Assembly (NCBI GenBank): GCA_964396225.1
Contig: CAYNEL010000008.1
Location: 1 to 29,877 of the forward strand
Direction of reading: 5' to 3'
DNA length: 29,877 nt
DNA from: CAYNEL01 sp964396225
Lineage (GTDB): Bacteria; Patescibacteriota; Minisyncoccia; Moranbacterales; UBA1568
Shown: one piece after another, positions 5,455-12,923 of the stretch
Layout of the letters: the number at the start of each line of letters is the position of its first letter
Position numbering within the stretch: position 1 is the first letter of the stretch
Notes under the pieces: model-generated
Told to the model about the DNA's origin: nothing
Seen by the model: only the letters and a program-made list of their open reading frames with translations
Databases searched by the model: none
Translations under genes and position numbers: made by a program

Positions 5455-6915
5455 TCAGCCGCGTTCCTTCATCGGCGGGAAAATGACCGTCTCGCGGATG
5501 GGACGGTCCATGAGGACGGCGAAGAACCGTTCGCTCATCCCGAAACCGCAGGCCGGTGGCATACCGAAGGACAGGGCCTCGAGGAAATCCTCGTCGAGCA
5601 TCTGGGCCTCCGGATCGCCCGCCTCGCGGAGACGTACCTGCTCCTCGAACCGGGCCCGCTGGTCGAGCGGGTCGTTCAGCTCGGCGAAACCGTTGCCGAG
5701 CTCGCTCCCGGCCGCCACCGGTTGGAAGCGAAGAGTCTTCTTCGGATGGCGCGGATCGGTCTTGGCCAGCGGTGAGACGAGAAGCGGGTGACCGACGAGG
5801 AAACACGGCTCTACGAGCTTCCGCCGGACGGTCTTCTTATAGAGGGTGTCGATGAGCCGGCCCGCGCCGTAGCTCGGCTCGTACGTGACGCCGAGTTCGT
5901 CCGCCTTGGCCCGGAGCTCCTCAACGGACACCTCGAGAGAAAGGTCGATACCGGTCTCCTTCTTGAATTCGGTGAAATAATCAACGCGGGGCCAGGGCTG
6001 GCTCCAGTCGAGAGCGGCGCCCCCATAGGTCGTCTTCATCTCCTCGCCCGAGACGGCCCGGACGATGTCCTTGTAGAGGCGCTCGACGAAGGCCATCCCC
6101 TGTTCCATGTCGGCATACGCCCAGTAGCACTCCATATGGTCGAACTCCTGGAGATGTTCTCGGTCGATGCCCTCGTTGCGAAAAACGCGCCCGATCTCGA
6201 AGACCTTCTCGTACCCGCCCACAAGGAGACGTTTCAAGGCGAGCTCGAGGGAGATACGGAGGTAGAAGTCCTCGTCCAGGGCGTTGTGGTGCGTCACGAA
6301 GGGTGCGGCCTCGGCGCCCCCGGGGACGTGCTCCAGGACCGGCGTCTGGACCTCGAGGAAACCTTCGCTCCGGAGCGTCTCGCGGACGGTCCGCCAGAAA
6401 ACCTCTTTCTTGACGAAGAGGTCGCGCGTGGCGGGATGGAGGAGGAGGTCGAGGTAACGCCTGCGGAGGAGGGCTTCCTCGTCCTTCAGCCCGTAGAAAT
6501 CCGTGGGCACGGGGAGGAGCGACTTGGCGAGGGGCTTCCACCCGCGCACTTCGAGCGTCTGCTCGCCCTGCTTGGTGATGAAGAGGACGCCCCGTGCCTC
6601 GACGAAGTCGCCAATCTCGATGGCGTCGCGGAACGCTTCGAAACGGAGCGTGTCGGGTTCGGCCGCACGGAGGAAGATCTGGATACGGCCGCTCCCGTCT
6701 TCGATATGGGCGAAGGCGATCTTGCCCATGGTCCGGAGCGAACGCACCCGGCCCGCGAGTGTGATCTCAGCCCCGGCGGCCGAGAGCTCGTCGAAACGCG
6801 CGCAAGCATCGGCCACCGTGTGCGAACGGTCGGTACGCTCGGGATAGGCGGTGCCGAAAGCCTCGGTGAGCAGTTTCAGTTTGGCGTGTTTGGTTTCGAG
6901 GATGTCGGAACGCAT
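5455..6915 (-). CDS. lysS: Lysyl-tRNA synthetase, class II
   Basis: A 486-residue class II LysRS. The N-terminal OB-fold anticodon domain (about residues 50-150; ITLAGRVRSLRTMGKIAFAH) is followed by RRRYLDLLLHPATRDLF, motif 1 (EGFLEVQTPVLEHVPGGAEA), motif 2 (FEIGRVFRNEGIDREHLQEF) and a C-terminal motif 3 region (FGMPPACGFGMSERFFAVLM). Most bacterial enzymes have GGA-A-PF..YHNAL or similar; here GGAEAAPFVTHHNALDEDFY is conserved. The start at 6915 has no SD (TTTGCTATG). A candidate promoter at 6940-6968 lies just past the greA terminator, so lysS-idi-serS looks like a transcription unit. Confidence 0.97.
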   Translation of the reverse strand: MRSDILETKHAKLKLLTEAFGTAYPERTDRSHTVADACARFDELSAAGAEITLAGRVRSLRTMGKIAFAHIEDGSGRIQIFLRAAEPDTLRFEAFRDAIEIGDFVEARGVLFITKQGEQTLEVRGWKPLAKSLLPVPTDFYGLKDEEALLRRRYLDLLLHPATRDLFVKKEVFWRTVRETLRSEGFLEVQTPVLEHVPGGAEAAPFVTHHNALDEDFYLRISLELALKRLLVGGYEKVFEIGRVFRNEGIDREHLQEFDHMECYWAYADMEQGMAFVERLYKDIVRAVSGEEMKTTYGGAALDWSQPWPRVDYFTEFKKETGIDLSLEVSVEELRAKADELGVTYEPSYGAGRLIDTLYKKTVRRKLVEPCFLVGHPLLVSPLAKTDPRHPKKTLRFQPVAAGSELGNGFAELNDPLDQRARFEEQVRLREAGDPEAQMLDEDFLEALSFGMPPACGFGMSERFFAVLMDRPIRETVIFPPMKERG

Positions 6916-6939
6916 AGCAAAGACGCGATAACTTCCCTT

Positions 6940-6968
6940 ACTCTAGCCCAATCCCCGCTCTCGGGCAA
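6940..6968 (-). promoter_or_regulatory. Candidate sigma70 promoter of lysS-idi-serS
   Basis: Minus-strand TTGCCC (6968-6963), 17-base spacer, TAGAGT (6945-6940), placed between the greA terminator and the lysS ATG (24 bases downstream). Confidence 0.6.
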
Positions 6969-6970
6969 GG

Positions 6971-6991
6971 AAAAACCCGCCTCGCGGCGGG
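6971..6991 (-). terminator. Intrinsic terminator after greA
   Basis: Minus-strand CCCGCC-GCGA-GGCGGG (6991-6976) followed by TTTTT. It is 31 bases past the greA stop codon. Confidence 0.85.
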
Positions 6992-7022
6992 TAGAGGAGC
7001 AGAGATGGACGGAGGAGGCGCG

Positions 7023-7490
7023 TCACTCCACGGAGAGGATGACATATCTGACGCCGCCCGAGGGGGTCTCGACGGTCACCTTATCCCCCGCCTGGCGACC
7101 GAGGAAGGCCCGACCGAGGGGTGACTCGTTGGAAATCTTGCCGGCAGCCGGATCGGCCTCGTTCGAACCCACGATGACGAACTTCATTTCGCGGCTCCCG
7201 GCCTTGACGGTGACGGTCGAACCGATGCGGGCCGTCCCGCCGGTCTTCTCCTCGGCGGCCACCACGCTCGTCTTGATGAGCATCTCGAGCTCGGCCACCC
7301 GGGCCTCGTTCTCGTTCTGCTCGCGACGAGCCTCGCTGTACTCGGCGTTCTCTGAAAGATCACCCTGCTCCTTGGCCTCCTTGATGGCCTGGGCGATGGT
7401 CTGGCGGACGCGGGTACGCCGGTCCTCGAGCTCCTCCTGGAGTTTCTTTAGGCCTTCCTGGGTGATGATGCGCTGGGTAGTCTGGTTCAT
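7023..7490 (-). CDS. greA: Transcription elongation factor GreA
   Basis: A 155-residue factor that enters the RNA polymerase secondary channel and stimulates cleavage of backtracked RNA. The N-terminal coiled coil (about residues 8-75) carries the acidic tip KEQGDLSENAEY with the Asp/Glu pair needed for Mg coordination. The C-terminal FKBP-like domain (about 80-155) contains ARIGSTVTVK, ISNESPLGRAFLG and AGDKVTVETPSG. Length is typical. The ATG at 7490 has CACTCCC before it and no SD. The gene has its own promoter and a leader with a terminator-like hairpin (see 7514-7537). Confidence 0.97.
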   Translation of the reverse strand: MNQTTQRIITQEGLKKLQEELEDRRTRVRQTIAQAIKEAKEQGDLSENAEYSEARREQNENEARVAELEMLIKTSVVAAEEKTGGTARIGSTVTVKAGSREMKFVIVGSNEADPAAGKISNESPLGRAFLGRQAGDKVTVETPSGGVRYVILSVE

Positions 7491-7513
7491 GGGAGTGTGC
7501 GGAAAAGGATTTT

Positions 7514-7537
7514 AGAAAAGCCCCGGGATACCCGGGG
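7514..7537 (-). promoter_or_regulatory. Terminator-like hairpin in the greA leader
   Basis: Minus-strand perfect stem CCCCGGG-TAT-CCCGGGG (7537-7521), then CTTTTCT. It lies downstream of the predicted greA start site and upstream of the ATG, so it can release a roughly 50-base RNA or end read-through from mrdA. Confidence 0.65.
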
Positions 7538-7572
7538 AGACAGAGACGAGGGTGAGTTGAAAGTGCTTCATA

Positions 7573-7601
7573 TGGTAGCGCGCCCCCCGTTCCGCGTCAA
7601 G
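7573..7601 (-). promoter_or_regulatory. Candidate sigma70 promoter of greA
   Basis: Minus-strand TTGACG (near 7601-7596), 17-base spacer, TACCAT (near 7578-7573). The -35 region overlaps the mrdA stop codon. Coordinates are good to about one base. Confidence 0.65.
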
Positions 7602-9501
7602 GCTGGTCGGAGACACTGGTTTCTTGGCTTGTTTCAGCCTTGAAATACCACCGGTAGATGGCCTCGGTCACCGGCACGGCGTTGTATGTCTCGCTCTCCT
7701 GGCCCTCCACCAGGACCGCCATGGCGATCACCGGATCGTCGTACGGGGCGAAGGAGACGAACCAGCCGTGGGTGGCCTCGGCCGCGCCGTACTGGGCAGT
7801 GCCGGTCTTGCCGGCCACAGCCACGGGCAGCGTCCCGAGGGAGCGGGCCGTCCCCCGCTCTCCAGCCACCGTCTGCCGCATCCCTTCGCGCACCGCCCGG
7901 AGCACATCCGGATCAGCCAGGTGTTCGCCGATGGTCTCCGGCGGACGGGTCTCGACGGAACCGTCGGCGCGGCGGATCTGGGTGGCCAGGCGGGGACGGT
8001 AGAGCGTGCCGCCATTGGCCACGGCCGCGGTCATATTGGCCAGCTGGAGGGGCGTGGCGAGGATGAAGCCCTGGCCGATGGCCGCGTGGTAGTCGTCACC
8101 CACGTACCAGCGTTCGCCGAAGCGCTCTTGTTTCCACCGGGGATCGGGCAGGAAACCGTCCGCCTCCCCGGGCAGGTCGATGCCGGTCAATCGACCGAAA
8201 CCGAAACGCGTGCCGTATTCCTTGATCTTCTCGATACCAAGGCCCCGTACCCCCGCCCAGCCGCCGCCCACCGCGTAGAAGAAGACGTCACTCGAGACGG
8301 CCAGCGCCTCGCGCACGTCGGTGAAGCCGTGGGCTTTCCAGTCGCCGAAAAAGAAGCGTCCCACCTGGATGCCGCCCCGGCTCTCCACCCGGGTGTCCTC
8401 GGTGATCGTGCCCTCGGAGAGACCGGCCGCCGCCATCACCGGCTTCCAAGTGGAACCGGGGGGATACTCGCCGGAAAGCGCCCGGTTGAAGAGCGGCTTC
8501 CCCGGATCCCCGAGAAGCGCCTGGAACTCATCGCTCTGGATGCCCCGCGAAAAAAGGTTGTTGTCGAAACTGGGATAACTCACCAGGGCCAACACACCGC
8601 CGTTCCGGGGATCGATGGCCACCACGGCCCCGGCCTTGAGCTTCTTCTTTTCAAGCTCGTCGGCCAGGGCGTCAAAGGCCCGCTTCTGGAGGCCGGCATC
8701 GAGCGCCAGGGTGAGGTCGCTCCCGGGAGTGGGCGGGAGGAGCCCGAGGTCCTTTTTGACGCGGCCGAGGGCATCCACTTCGAGCTTCTGGCCGCCGTGC
8801 TCACCGTGGAGGACGCTCTCGTAGCTTTTCTCGAGGCCCTGCTTGCCCACCATATCGGTGAAGAGATAGCCAGGATACCGCTTGAGTTCGTCCGGTTCGA
8901 GCTTGCCCTCGTAGCCGATGACATGGGCGAAGATGGCGCTGTCCACGTATTCGCGGCGGGCCGTCTTGACCACCACCATCCCGGGCAGTTCGCGGGCCCG
9001 AGCGGCGAAGAGGAGGGCTTCCTCTTGGGTGAGGTCCGGTTTCAGGAGGACCGGTACAGTCGAGTCGGGATCGGCTTCGGCGAGCGAGGCTTCGGGCGCC
9101 CGCTCAGTGAAGACGAAGAGGTCGCCGAGACGCCGAAGGACCGCTTGCCGGGCGGCCCCATCCTCCGGCAGGTCGGCCGGCACGGCCACGAGGTCGAGGG
9201 TGGGGATGTTTTCCACCAGGGCCTGGCCGGAGCGGTCGTAGATGATGCCGCGGGGCGCTGGCGACACGGCCAGGCGCACGCTCTGGCGGCGGGCGATCTC
9301 CTGGTAGGTCTCCCGCTCCATGACCGAGAGGAAGAACGCCCGACCGGCAAAGACAAGGAGGACAAGGATCGCTAGGCCGAGGAGCATTTTGGCCCGCGTC
9401 CGCGGCAGGGCACGTTCGAGCTGGGCGGCTTGGCCCTCCGTCACCGTGAGGACGGCGTCGTCGATCTCGTAACCTGGGGCGGGACGGCGCGCATGGAACA
9501 T
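7597..9501 (-). CDS. mrdA: Penicillin-binding protein 2 (elongasome transpeptidase)
   Basis: Class B PBP of 634 residues that cross-links peptidoglycan during cell elongation. A cytoplasmic tail is followed by one TM segment at about residues 38-58 (KMLLGLAILVLLVFAGRAFF). The pedestal contains PRGIIYDRSGQALVENIP (about 83-100). Transpeptidase motifs are complete: S350-T-W-K353 in PPGSTWKP, SSD at 403-405 in AVSSDVFFYAVGG, and K565-T-G in AGKTGTAQYG. The WYVGDDYHAAIGQGFILATPLQ segment is typical of PBP2. The ATG at 9501 (MFHARRP) is chosen. The same frame stays open to 9921, but that part lies inside mreD and encodes low-complexity Ser/Pro/Arg sequence. It is the last gene of mreBCD-mrdA. Confidence 0.95.
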   Translation of the reverse strand: MFHARRPAPGYEIDDAVLTVTEGQAAQLERALPRTRAKMLLGLAILVLLVFAGRAFFLSVMERETYQEIARRQSVRLAVSPAPRGIIYDRSGQALVENIPTLDLVAVPADLPEDGAARQAVLRRLGDLFVFTERAPEASLAEADPDSTVPVLLKPDLTQEEALLFAARARELPGMVVVKTARREYVDSAIFAHVIGYEGKLEPDELKRYPGYLFTDMVGKQGLEKSYESVLHGEHGGQKLEVDALGRVKKDLGLLPPTPGSDLTLALDAGLQKRAFDALADELEKKKLKAGAVVAIDPRNGGVLALVSYPSFDNNLFSRGIQSDEFQALLGDPGKPLFNRALSGEYPPGSTWKPVMAAAGLSEGTITEDTRVESRGGIQVGRFFFGDWKAHGFTDVREALAVSSDVFFYAVGGGWAGVRGLGIEKIKEYGTRFGFGRLTGIDLPGEADGFLPDPRWKQERFGERWYVGDDYHAAIGQGFILATPLQLANMTAAVANGGTLYRPRLATQIRRADGSVETRPPETIGEHLADPDVLRAVREGMRQTVAGERGTARSLGTLPVAVAGKTGTAQYGAAEATHGWFVSFAPYDDPVIAMAVLVEGQESETYNAVPVTEAIYRWYFKAETSQETSVSDQP

Positions 9502-9568
9502 AGGCAGTGATTCAGACGTCTGAGATTGAGGGGATTTCTGGCGTGCCGGAGAGGAGTCCGGTCGTCGG

Positions 9569-10108
9569 CTAGCGCGAGAGGCGGAGTGGCGCGGAGGCTT
9601 CCCAGCGCTCCTCGAGCCGGGACCAGACGAGGAAGAGGAGGACGGCCAGGAAGGCGTTGGCGACAAAGAGGAGGAGGCTGTCCCGCCAGCCGGGCAGGCT
9701 GGTGAGCCAGTCGGCGAGTGAGAAGCCGCCGGACCAGAGCGCCGCCGCCCCGGCCGACAGGAAGTATTCGACGAACGCCGCGCCGCCGCCAAAGAGGGCG
9801 ACGACCAAAAGACGCGACAGGCCATGGCCGGCCAGGAAGCGCTTGGAGACGAAGCTGCCCGCGTACGCCGCCACGAGGAGGACGGCGCTCGGCCAGCCCG
9901 GCCGGCCAAAGGACAGGGCATCGTAGGCCAAGCCGAGGACGAGGAGCGGGAGGAAGGCGCGCTGGAAGCCGCGCGAGAAGGAAAGGGCGAGGGCCGCGGC
10001 GGTGAGGAAGTGGAGGGCCAGCGCCCCCGGGAAGAGGAGGCTCCCCAGGGAGAGCTGGACGAAGAGGAGGAGGGCGAGGGCGAGAGCGCGTTTCGCGGCG
10101 GGAGTCAT
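9569..10108 (-). CDS. mreD: Rod shape-determining membrane protein MreD
   Basis: A 179-residue polytopic membrane protein. About five hydrophobic segments are visible (roughly residues 8-28, 30-60, 75-90, 100-125 and 140-165). They are Leu/Ala-rich, and a GLAYDALSFGRPGWPSAVLL loop gives the usual MreD feel. Sequence conservation is low in this family, so position carries weight: it sits directly after mreC, with start and stop overlapping as ATGA, and before mrdA. It is expected to link MreC and PBP2/RodA to the MreB filament at the inner membrane. Confidence 0.85.
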   Translation of the reverse strand: MTPAAKRALALALLLFVQLSLGSLLFPGALALHFLTAAALALSFSRGFQRAFLPLLVLGLAYDALSFGRPGWPSAVLLVAAYAGSFVSKRFLAGHGLSRLLVVALFGGGAAFVEYFLSAGAAALWSGGFSLADWLTSLPGWRDSLLLFVANAFLAVLLFLVWSRLEERWEASAPLRLSR

Positions 10109-10905
10109 AGGCGCTGGTCGGTGACGATGAAGACCGCCCGCAGGGATTCGGCGCTCACGGCCGGCGTGAGCGTGGCCTGACGGAAGAGCCGGTCCGGAGA
10201 ATTCCTGATCTCGCGTACCGTGCCGATGAGGAGGCCGGACGGGAAAGCGCCGCCGATGTCCGAGGTGACGACGTCGTCACCCACGTTGAGCTGGTCGGCC
10301 TGGAGCACCAGGTCGAGGAGAAGCCCGAGACCGTACTCGCCCCGCACCACCCCCTTGGCCTCGGTGGCCGGATCGAGCGCGTTCACCACGCTCTCGGGAT
10401 GGGTGAGCAGGACGACCCGGGAGGAAAGGAGGGCGCTCGATTCGACGCGGCCCACCAGCGTCCGGCCCTCGGCCAGCACCGCCTGGCCCGCCTCCACCCC
10501 GTGACGGGTACCCTTGTTGACGAGGATCCACTGGCCTCCGCCGTTCTGGTCGCGGCCGATGATGTCCGCGCCCTCGAGCGAGAATTCCTCACGCGGGAGG
10601 AGACGGAGCGCCTCGCGCAGGTCCCCGTTCTCCTGCTCCAGGATACGGAGCCGCGCCTCGTCGCCCCGGAGACGGCGGTTCTCGGCCAGGAGCATGGCGT
10701 TCTCCTCCTTGAGCCGGCCGATATCCCGGAAGAACGTGGCCGCGCCCCGGATACGGAAGGAAACATAGGCTGTCACTTCATGGAGCGGTCGGGCCACCGT
10801 GGCGAAAGCGAACTGGACGGGCCGGAGGAAACCGGGATACCACCAGGCGAGGCCGAGGAGGAGGGCACAAGCGACAAGGGCGGTGAGGAAGCGGGAACGG
10901 AACAT
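10105..10905 (-). CDS. mreC: Rod shape-determining protein MreC
   Basis: A 266-residue bitopic protein of the elongasome. It has an N-terminal TM segment (about residues 7-25, LTALVACALLLGLAWWYPGF) and a coiled coil at about 60-95 (DIGRLKEENAMLLAENRRLRG..LRILEQENGDLREAL). Two beta-barrel halves follow, with IIGRDQNGGGQWILVNKGTR, GVEAGQAVLAEGRTLVGRVE and VTSDIGGAFPSGLLIGTVRE (typical MreC wording). It overlaps mreD by four bases, implying coupled translation. A 52-base A+T-rich spacer separates it from mreB. Confidence 0.96.
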   Translation of the reverse strand: MFRSRFLTALVACALLLGLAWWYPGFLRPVQFAFATVARPLHEVTAYVSFRIRGAATFFRDIGRLKEENAMLLAENRRLRGDEARLRILEQENGDLREALRLLPREEFSLEGADIIGRDQNGGGQWILVNKGTRHGVEAGQAVLAEGRTLVGRVESSALLSSRVVLLTHPESVVNALDPATEAKGVVRGEYGLGLLLDLVLQADQLNVGDDVVTSDIGGAFPSGLLIGTVREIRNSPDRLFRQATLTPAVSAESLRAVFIVTDQRL

Positions 10906-10925
10906 TATGGAAAATCTTAAATTCT

Positions 10926-10943
10926 AAATTTTAAATTCCAAAA
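10926..10943 (-). repeat. A+T-rich spacer motif, copy 1 (mreB-mreC gap)
   Basis: Minus-strand TTTTGGAATTTAAAATTT within an A+T-only stretch at about 10911-10945. It stands out in a G+C-rich operon. A second copy with one difference lies at 24752-24769 in the opposite orientation. Confidence 0.7.
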
Positions 10944-10957
10944 AAGATCCGGGGTGG

Positions 10958-12055
10958 TCAGCGGAGCGTTTTCTCCTGGCCACCCTCGATGAGCACCTCG
11001 CGCAAGGTCTGCATGTCGTCCAGCACGATACCGGTACCGCGGACCACCGCGGTCAAGGGATCTTCCATGGTGCGTACCGGGATGCCGGTCTGCTTCTCGA
11101 GGAGCGTGTCGAGACCGCGGATGAGACTACCGCCGCCGGCCAACACGATCCCCCGCTGCATGATGTCCGAGAGGAGCTCGGGTGGCGTCTCCTCGATGAC
11201 CGTCTTGACGTTGTTGACGATGATGCGGATGGAACGCGAGAGGGCCTCCCGCACCTGTTCGTCGGTGATGACCACTTCCTTGGGCAGGCCGGAGACCAGG
11301 TCGCGTCCCCGGATGGCGGCCGAGAGCGGCTCCGGCTGGCGATAGGCGCTCCCGATGCCGATCTTCACCTCTTCGGCCGTCTTCTCACCGAGGAGGAGGT
11401 TGAATTCGTCGCGACAGTAGCGGATGATATCCTCGTTCATCTCGTCCCCGGCCACCCGGAGCGAGCGCGACACCACCACGCCCCCGAGTGAGAGCACGGC
11501 GATCTCGGTGGTCCCGCCGCCGATGTCCACCACCATGTTGCCCGACGGGTCAGTGACAGGCAGACGCGCCCCGATGGCGGCGGCCATCGGCTCGTCGATG
11601 AGATAAGCCTCGCGCGCGCCGGAAGAAAGCGTGGCCTCGATGACGGCGCGCTTCTCCACCTCGGTGATGCCGCACGGGATGCCGACCAGGACGCGTGGCC
11701 GGCGGAAGAACGCGTACTGCCCGCCAGAGACCCTCTGGATGAAGTAGCGGAGCATCTGCTGGGTGATCTCGAAATCGCTCACCACCCCGTCCACCAGGGG
11801 CCGGGTGGCCACGATATGGCTCGGGGTCTTGCCCACCATCTTCTTGGCCTCACGCCCGATGGCGAGGAGTTGTCCCGTGCGCTGGTTGACGGCCACCACG
11901 GACGGCTCGTTGATGACGATGCCCCGGCCCTTGACGTAGACCAGGGTGTTGGCGGTGCCGAGGTCGATACCGATCTCCTGGCCCCACTGGCCGAAGAGCC
12001 GGCTCGAGACGGCCCGGGCAAGGCGCTGGAAAAGGTTTTCCTGGCGGTTGGTCAT
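10958..12055 (-). CDS. mreB: Rod shape-determining actin homologue MreB
   Basis: A 365-residue bacterial actin that forms membrane-associated filaments directing lateral wall synthesis. ATP-site signatures are clear: IGIDLGTANTLVYVKGRGIV (phosphate 1, residues 28-47), VVDIGGGTTEIAVLSLGGVV (phosphate 2) and IVLAGGGSLIRGLDTLLEKQ (adenosine). An N-terminal stretch of about 25 residues (MTNRQENLFQRLARAVSSRLF) precedes the core. It looks amphipathic and could be the membrane-binding helix. It starts the mreBCD-mrdA operon from a good promoter, with an attenuator-like hairpin in the leader. No SD (ATCCTTATG). Confidence 0.98.
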   Translation of the reverse strand: MTNRQENLFQRLARAVSSRLFGQWGQEIGIDLGTANTLVYVKGRGIVINEPSVVAVNQRTGQLLAIGREAKKMVGKTPSHIVATRPLVDGVVSDFEITQQMLRYFIQRVSGGQYAFFRRPRVLVGIPCGITEVEKRAVIEATLSSGAREAYLIDEPMAAAIGARLPVTDPSGNMVVDIGGGTTEIAVLSLGGVVVSRSLRVAGDEMNEDIIRYCRDEFNLLLGEKTAEEVKIGIGSAYRQPEPLSAAIRGRDLVSGLPKEVVITDEQVREALSRSIRIIVNNVKTVIEETPPELLSDIMQRGIVLAGGGSLIRGLDTLLEKQTGIPVRTMEDPLTAVVRGTGIVLDDMQTLREVLIEGGQEKTLR

Positions 12056-12071
12056 AAGGATTTTGGGGACG

Positions 12072-12093
12072 AAAAAAGGGATACTCCTATCCC
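12072..12093 (-). promoter_or_regulatory. Terminator-like hairpin in the mreB leader
   Basis: Minus-strand GGGATA-GGAG-TATCCC (12093-12078) followed by TTTTTT, located between the mreB promoter and ATG. The stem is short (6 bp), so termination would be partial. It is a possible attenuator of the whole mre operon. Confidence 0.55.
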
Positions 12094-12112
12094 GTTTTTC
12101 GCTAACTATAGC

Positions 12113-12141
12113 AGTATAGTCCCTTTGGAGGGCGATTTCAA
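12113..12141 (-). promoter_or_regulatory. Sigma70 promoter of mreBCD-mrdA
   Basis: Minus-strand TTGAAA (12141-12136), 17-base spacer, TATACT (12118-12113), about 50 bases before the mreB ATG. An imperfect stem AAGGGGA/TCCCCTT lies just upstream, after the hemerythrin-like gene, but lacks a T-run. Confidence 0.8.
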
Positions 12142-12180
12142 GTAAGGGGACAGACCGCGCCTTTCCCCTTTTATCCGCCG

Positions 12181-12876
12181 TCAGTACCCTTGGGGTATCG
12201 GCGTGGTTGCCGATCCGACCGTGTACGTCCCCCAGACGCGTTTCGAACGCGCCTCAAATTCCGCGCGGGCGGCCGGGAGTTTCGCAAGGAGGATTTCCGG
12301 CAGCAATTCCCACACCTGATCAAGTACCTCTGGCGCGATCCCCTGGGTGCTCCAGGCGAATCCTTGGGCGTACAGGGCGGCCGTCGTATCGTCAGTCGGT
12401 GCAGGAAACTCCTTGGCCTCCCGCAGGGCAGGAGTGATGTTGGCCTCCTCGAAAGCCAGATGTTCATCGAGGAGGGCTTTCAATTCACCCAACACCACTT
12501 CGGCCTTTTCCGGATGAGTGAGGTCGGCGAAAGCCTCGCCGCTTTTTTCGAGCAAAGGATCGATCTTGTGGTGCTGCTCCGTGAGTGTATCGAGGGCAGA
12601 CGCCAGAGCAGGATGTTGGGCCCTGATGTCCGGGAAAATGTGCGAGTCCTCCATCATGTGATGTCCGTGGAGGGCCTGGCGATAGCTCTTTTCCCACTCG
12701 TCCCGCACCGCATCGGCACGCGAGGCGTCACCAGCTTTGATCTCAGCCACAGCGCGGACAAACCGTGCCATATCGCGACGGAACGCATGATGAGCCATGA
12801 GAAGCATAGTCGCCATGGAGGCCGTCCCGTCCTCGTTCAGGAGGTTGGGGGGTGGCAGCTTCGTTGTTTCATCCAT
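12181..12876 (-). CDS. Hemerythrin-like HHE domain protein
   Basis: A 231-residue soluble protein. The first about 150 residues form a hemerythrin-type four-helix bundle with the expected metal ligands: LMAHHAFRRD (H29/H30), ALHGHHMMEDSHIFP (H70-H73, E76), LTEQHHKIDP (H102/H103) and LLDEHLAFEEANITP (H139, E143). A di-iron (or similar) centre is therefore likely, for O2 or NO/iron sensing or storage. The C-terminal about 80 residues (VLDQVWELLPEILLAKLPAARAEF..KRVWG) form a helical extension found in many HHE proteins. It is 47 bases downstream of aspS and may be co-transcribed. The partner is unknown. Confidence 0.85.
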   Translation of the reverse strand: MDETTKLPPPNLLNEDGTASMATMLLMAHHAFRRDMARFVRAVAEIKAGDASRADAVRDEWEKSYRQALHGHHMMEDSHIFPDIRAQHPALASALDTLTEQHHKIDPLLEKSGEAFADLTHPEKAEVVLGELKALLDEHLAFEEANITPALREAKEFPAPTDDTTAALYAQGFAWSTQGIAPEVLDQVWELLPEILLAKLPAARAEFEARSKRVWGTYTVGSATTPIPQGY

Positions 12877-12923
12877 ATGGATGAGGTGGTAAGCGGTGAA
12901 TTATCTCCGTCGCAAAGACCGCC

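Noticed and set aside
9502..9921. N-terminal extension of mrdA to 9921
   Set aside because: This part overlaps mreD and encodes Ser/Arg/Pro low-complexity sequence. PBP2 proteins begin with a short tail and one TM segment, matching the ATG at 9501.
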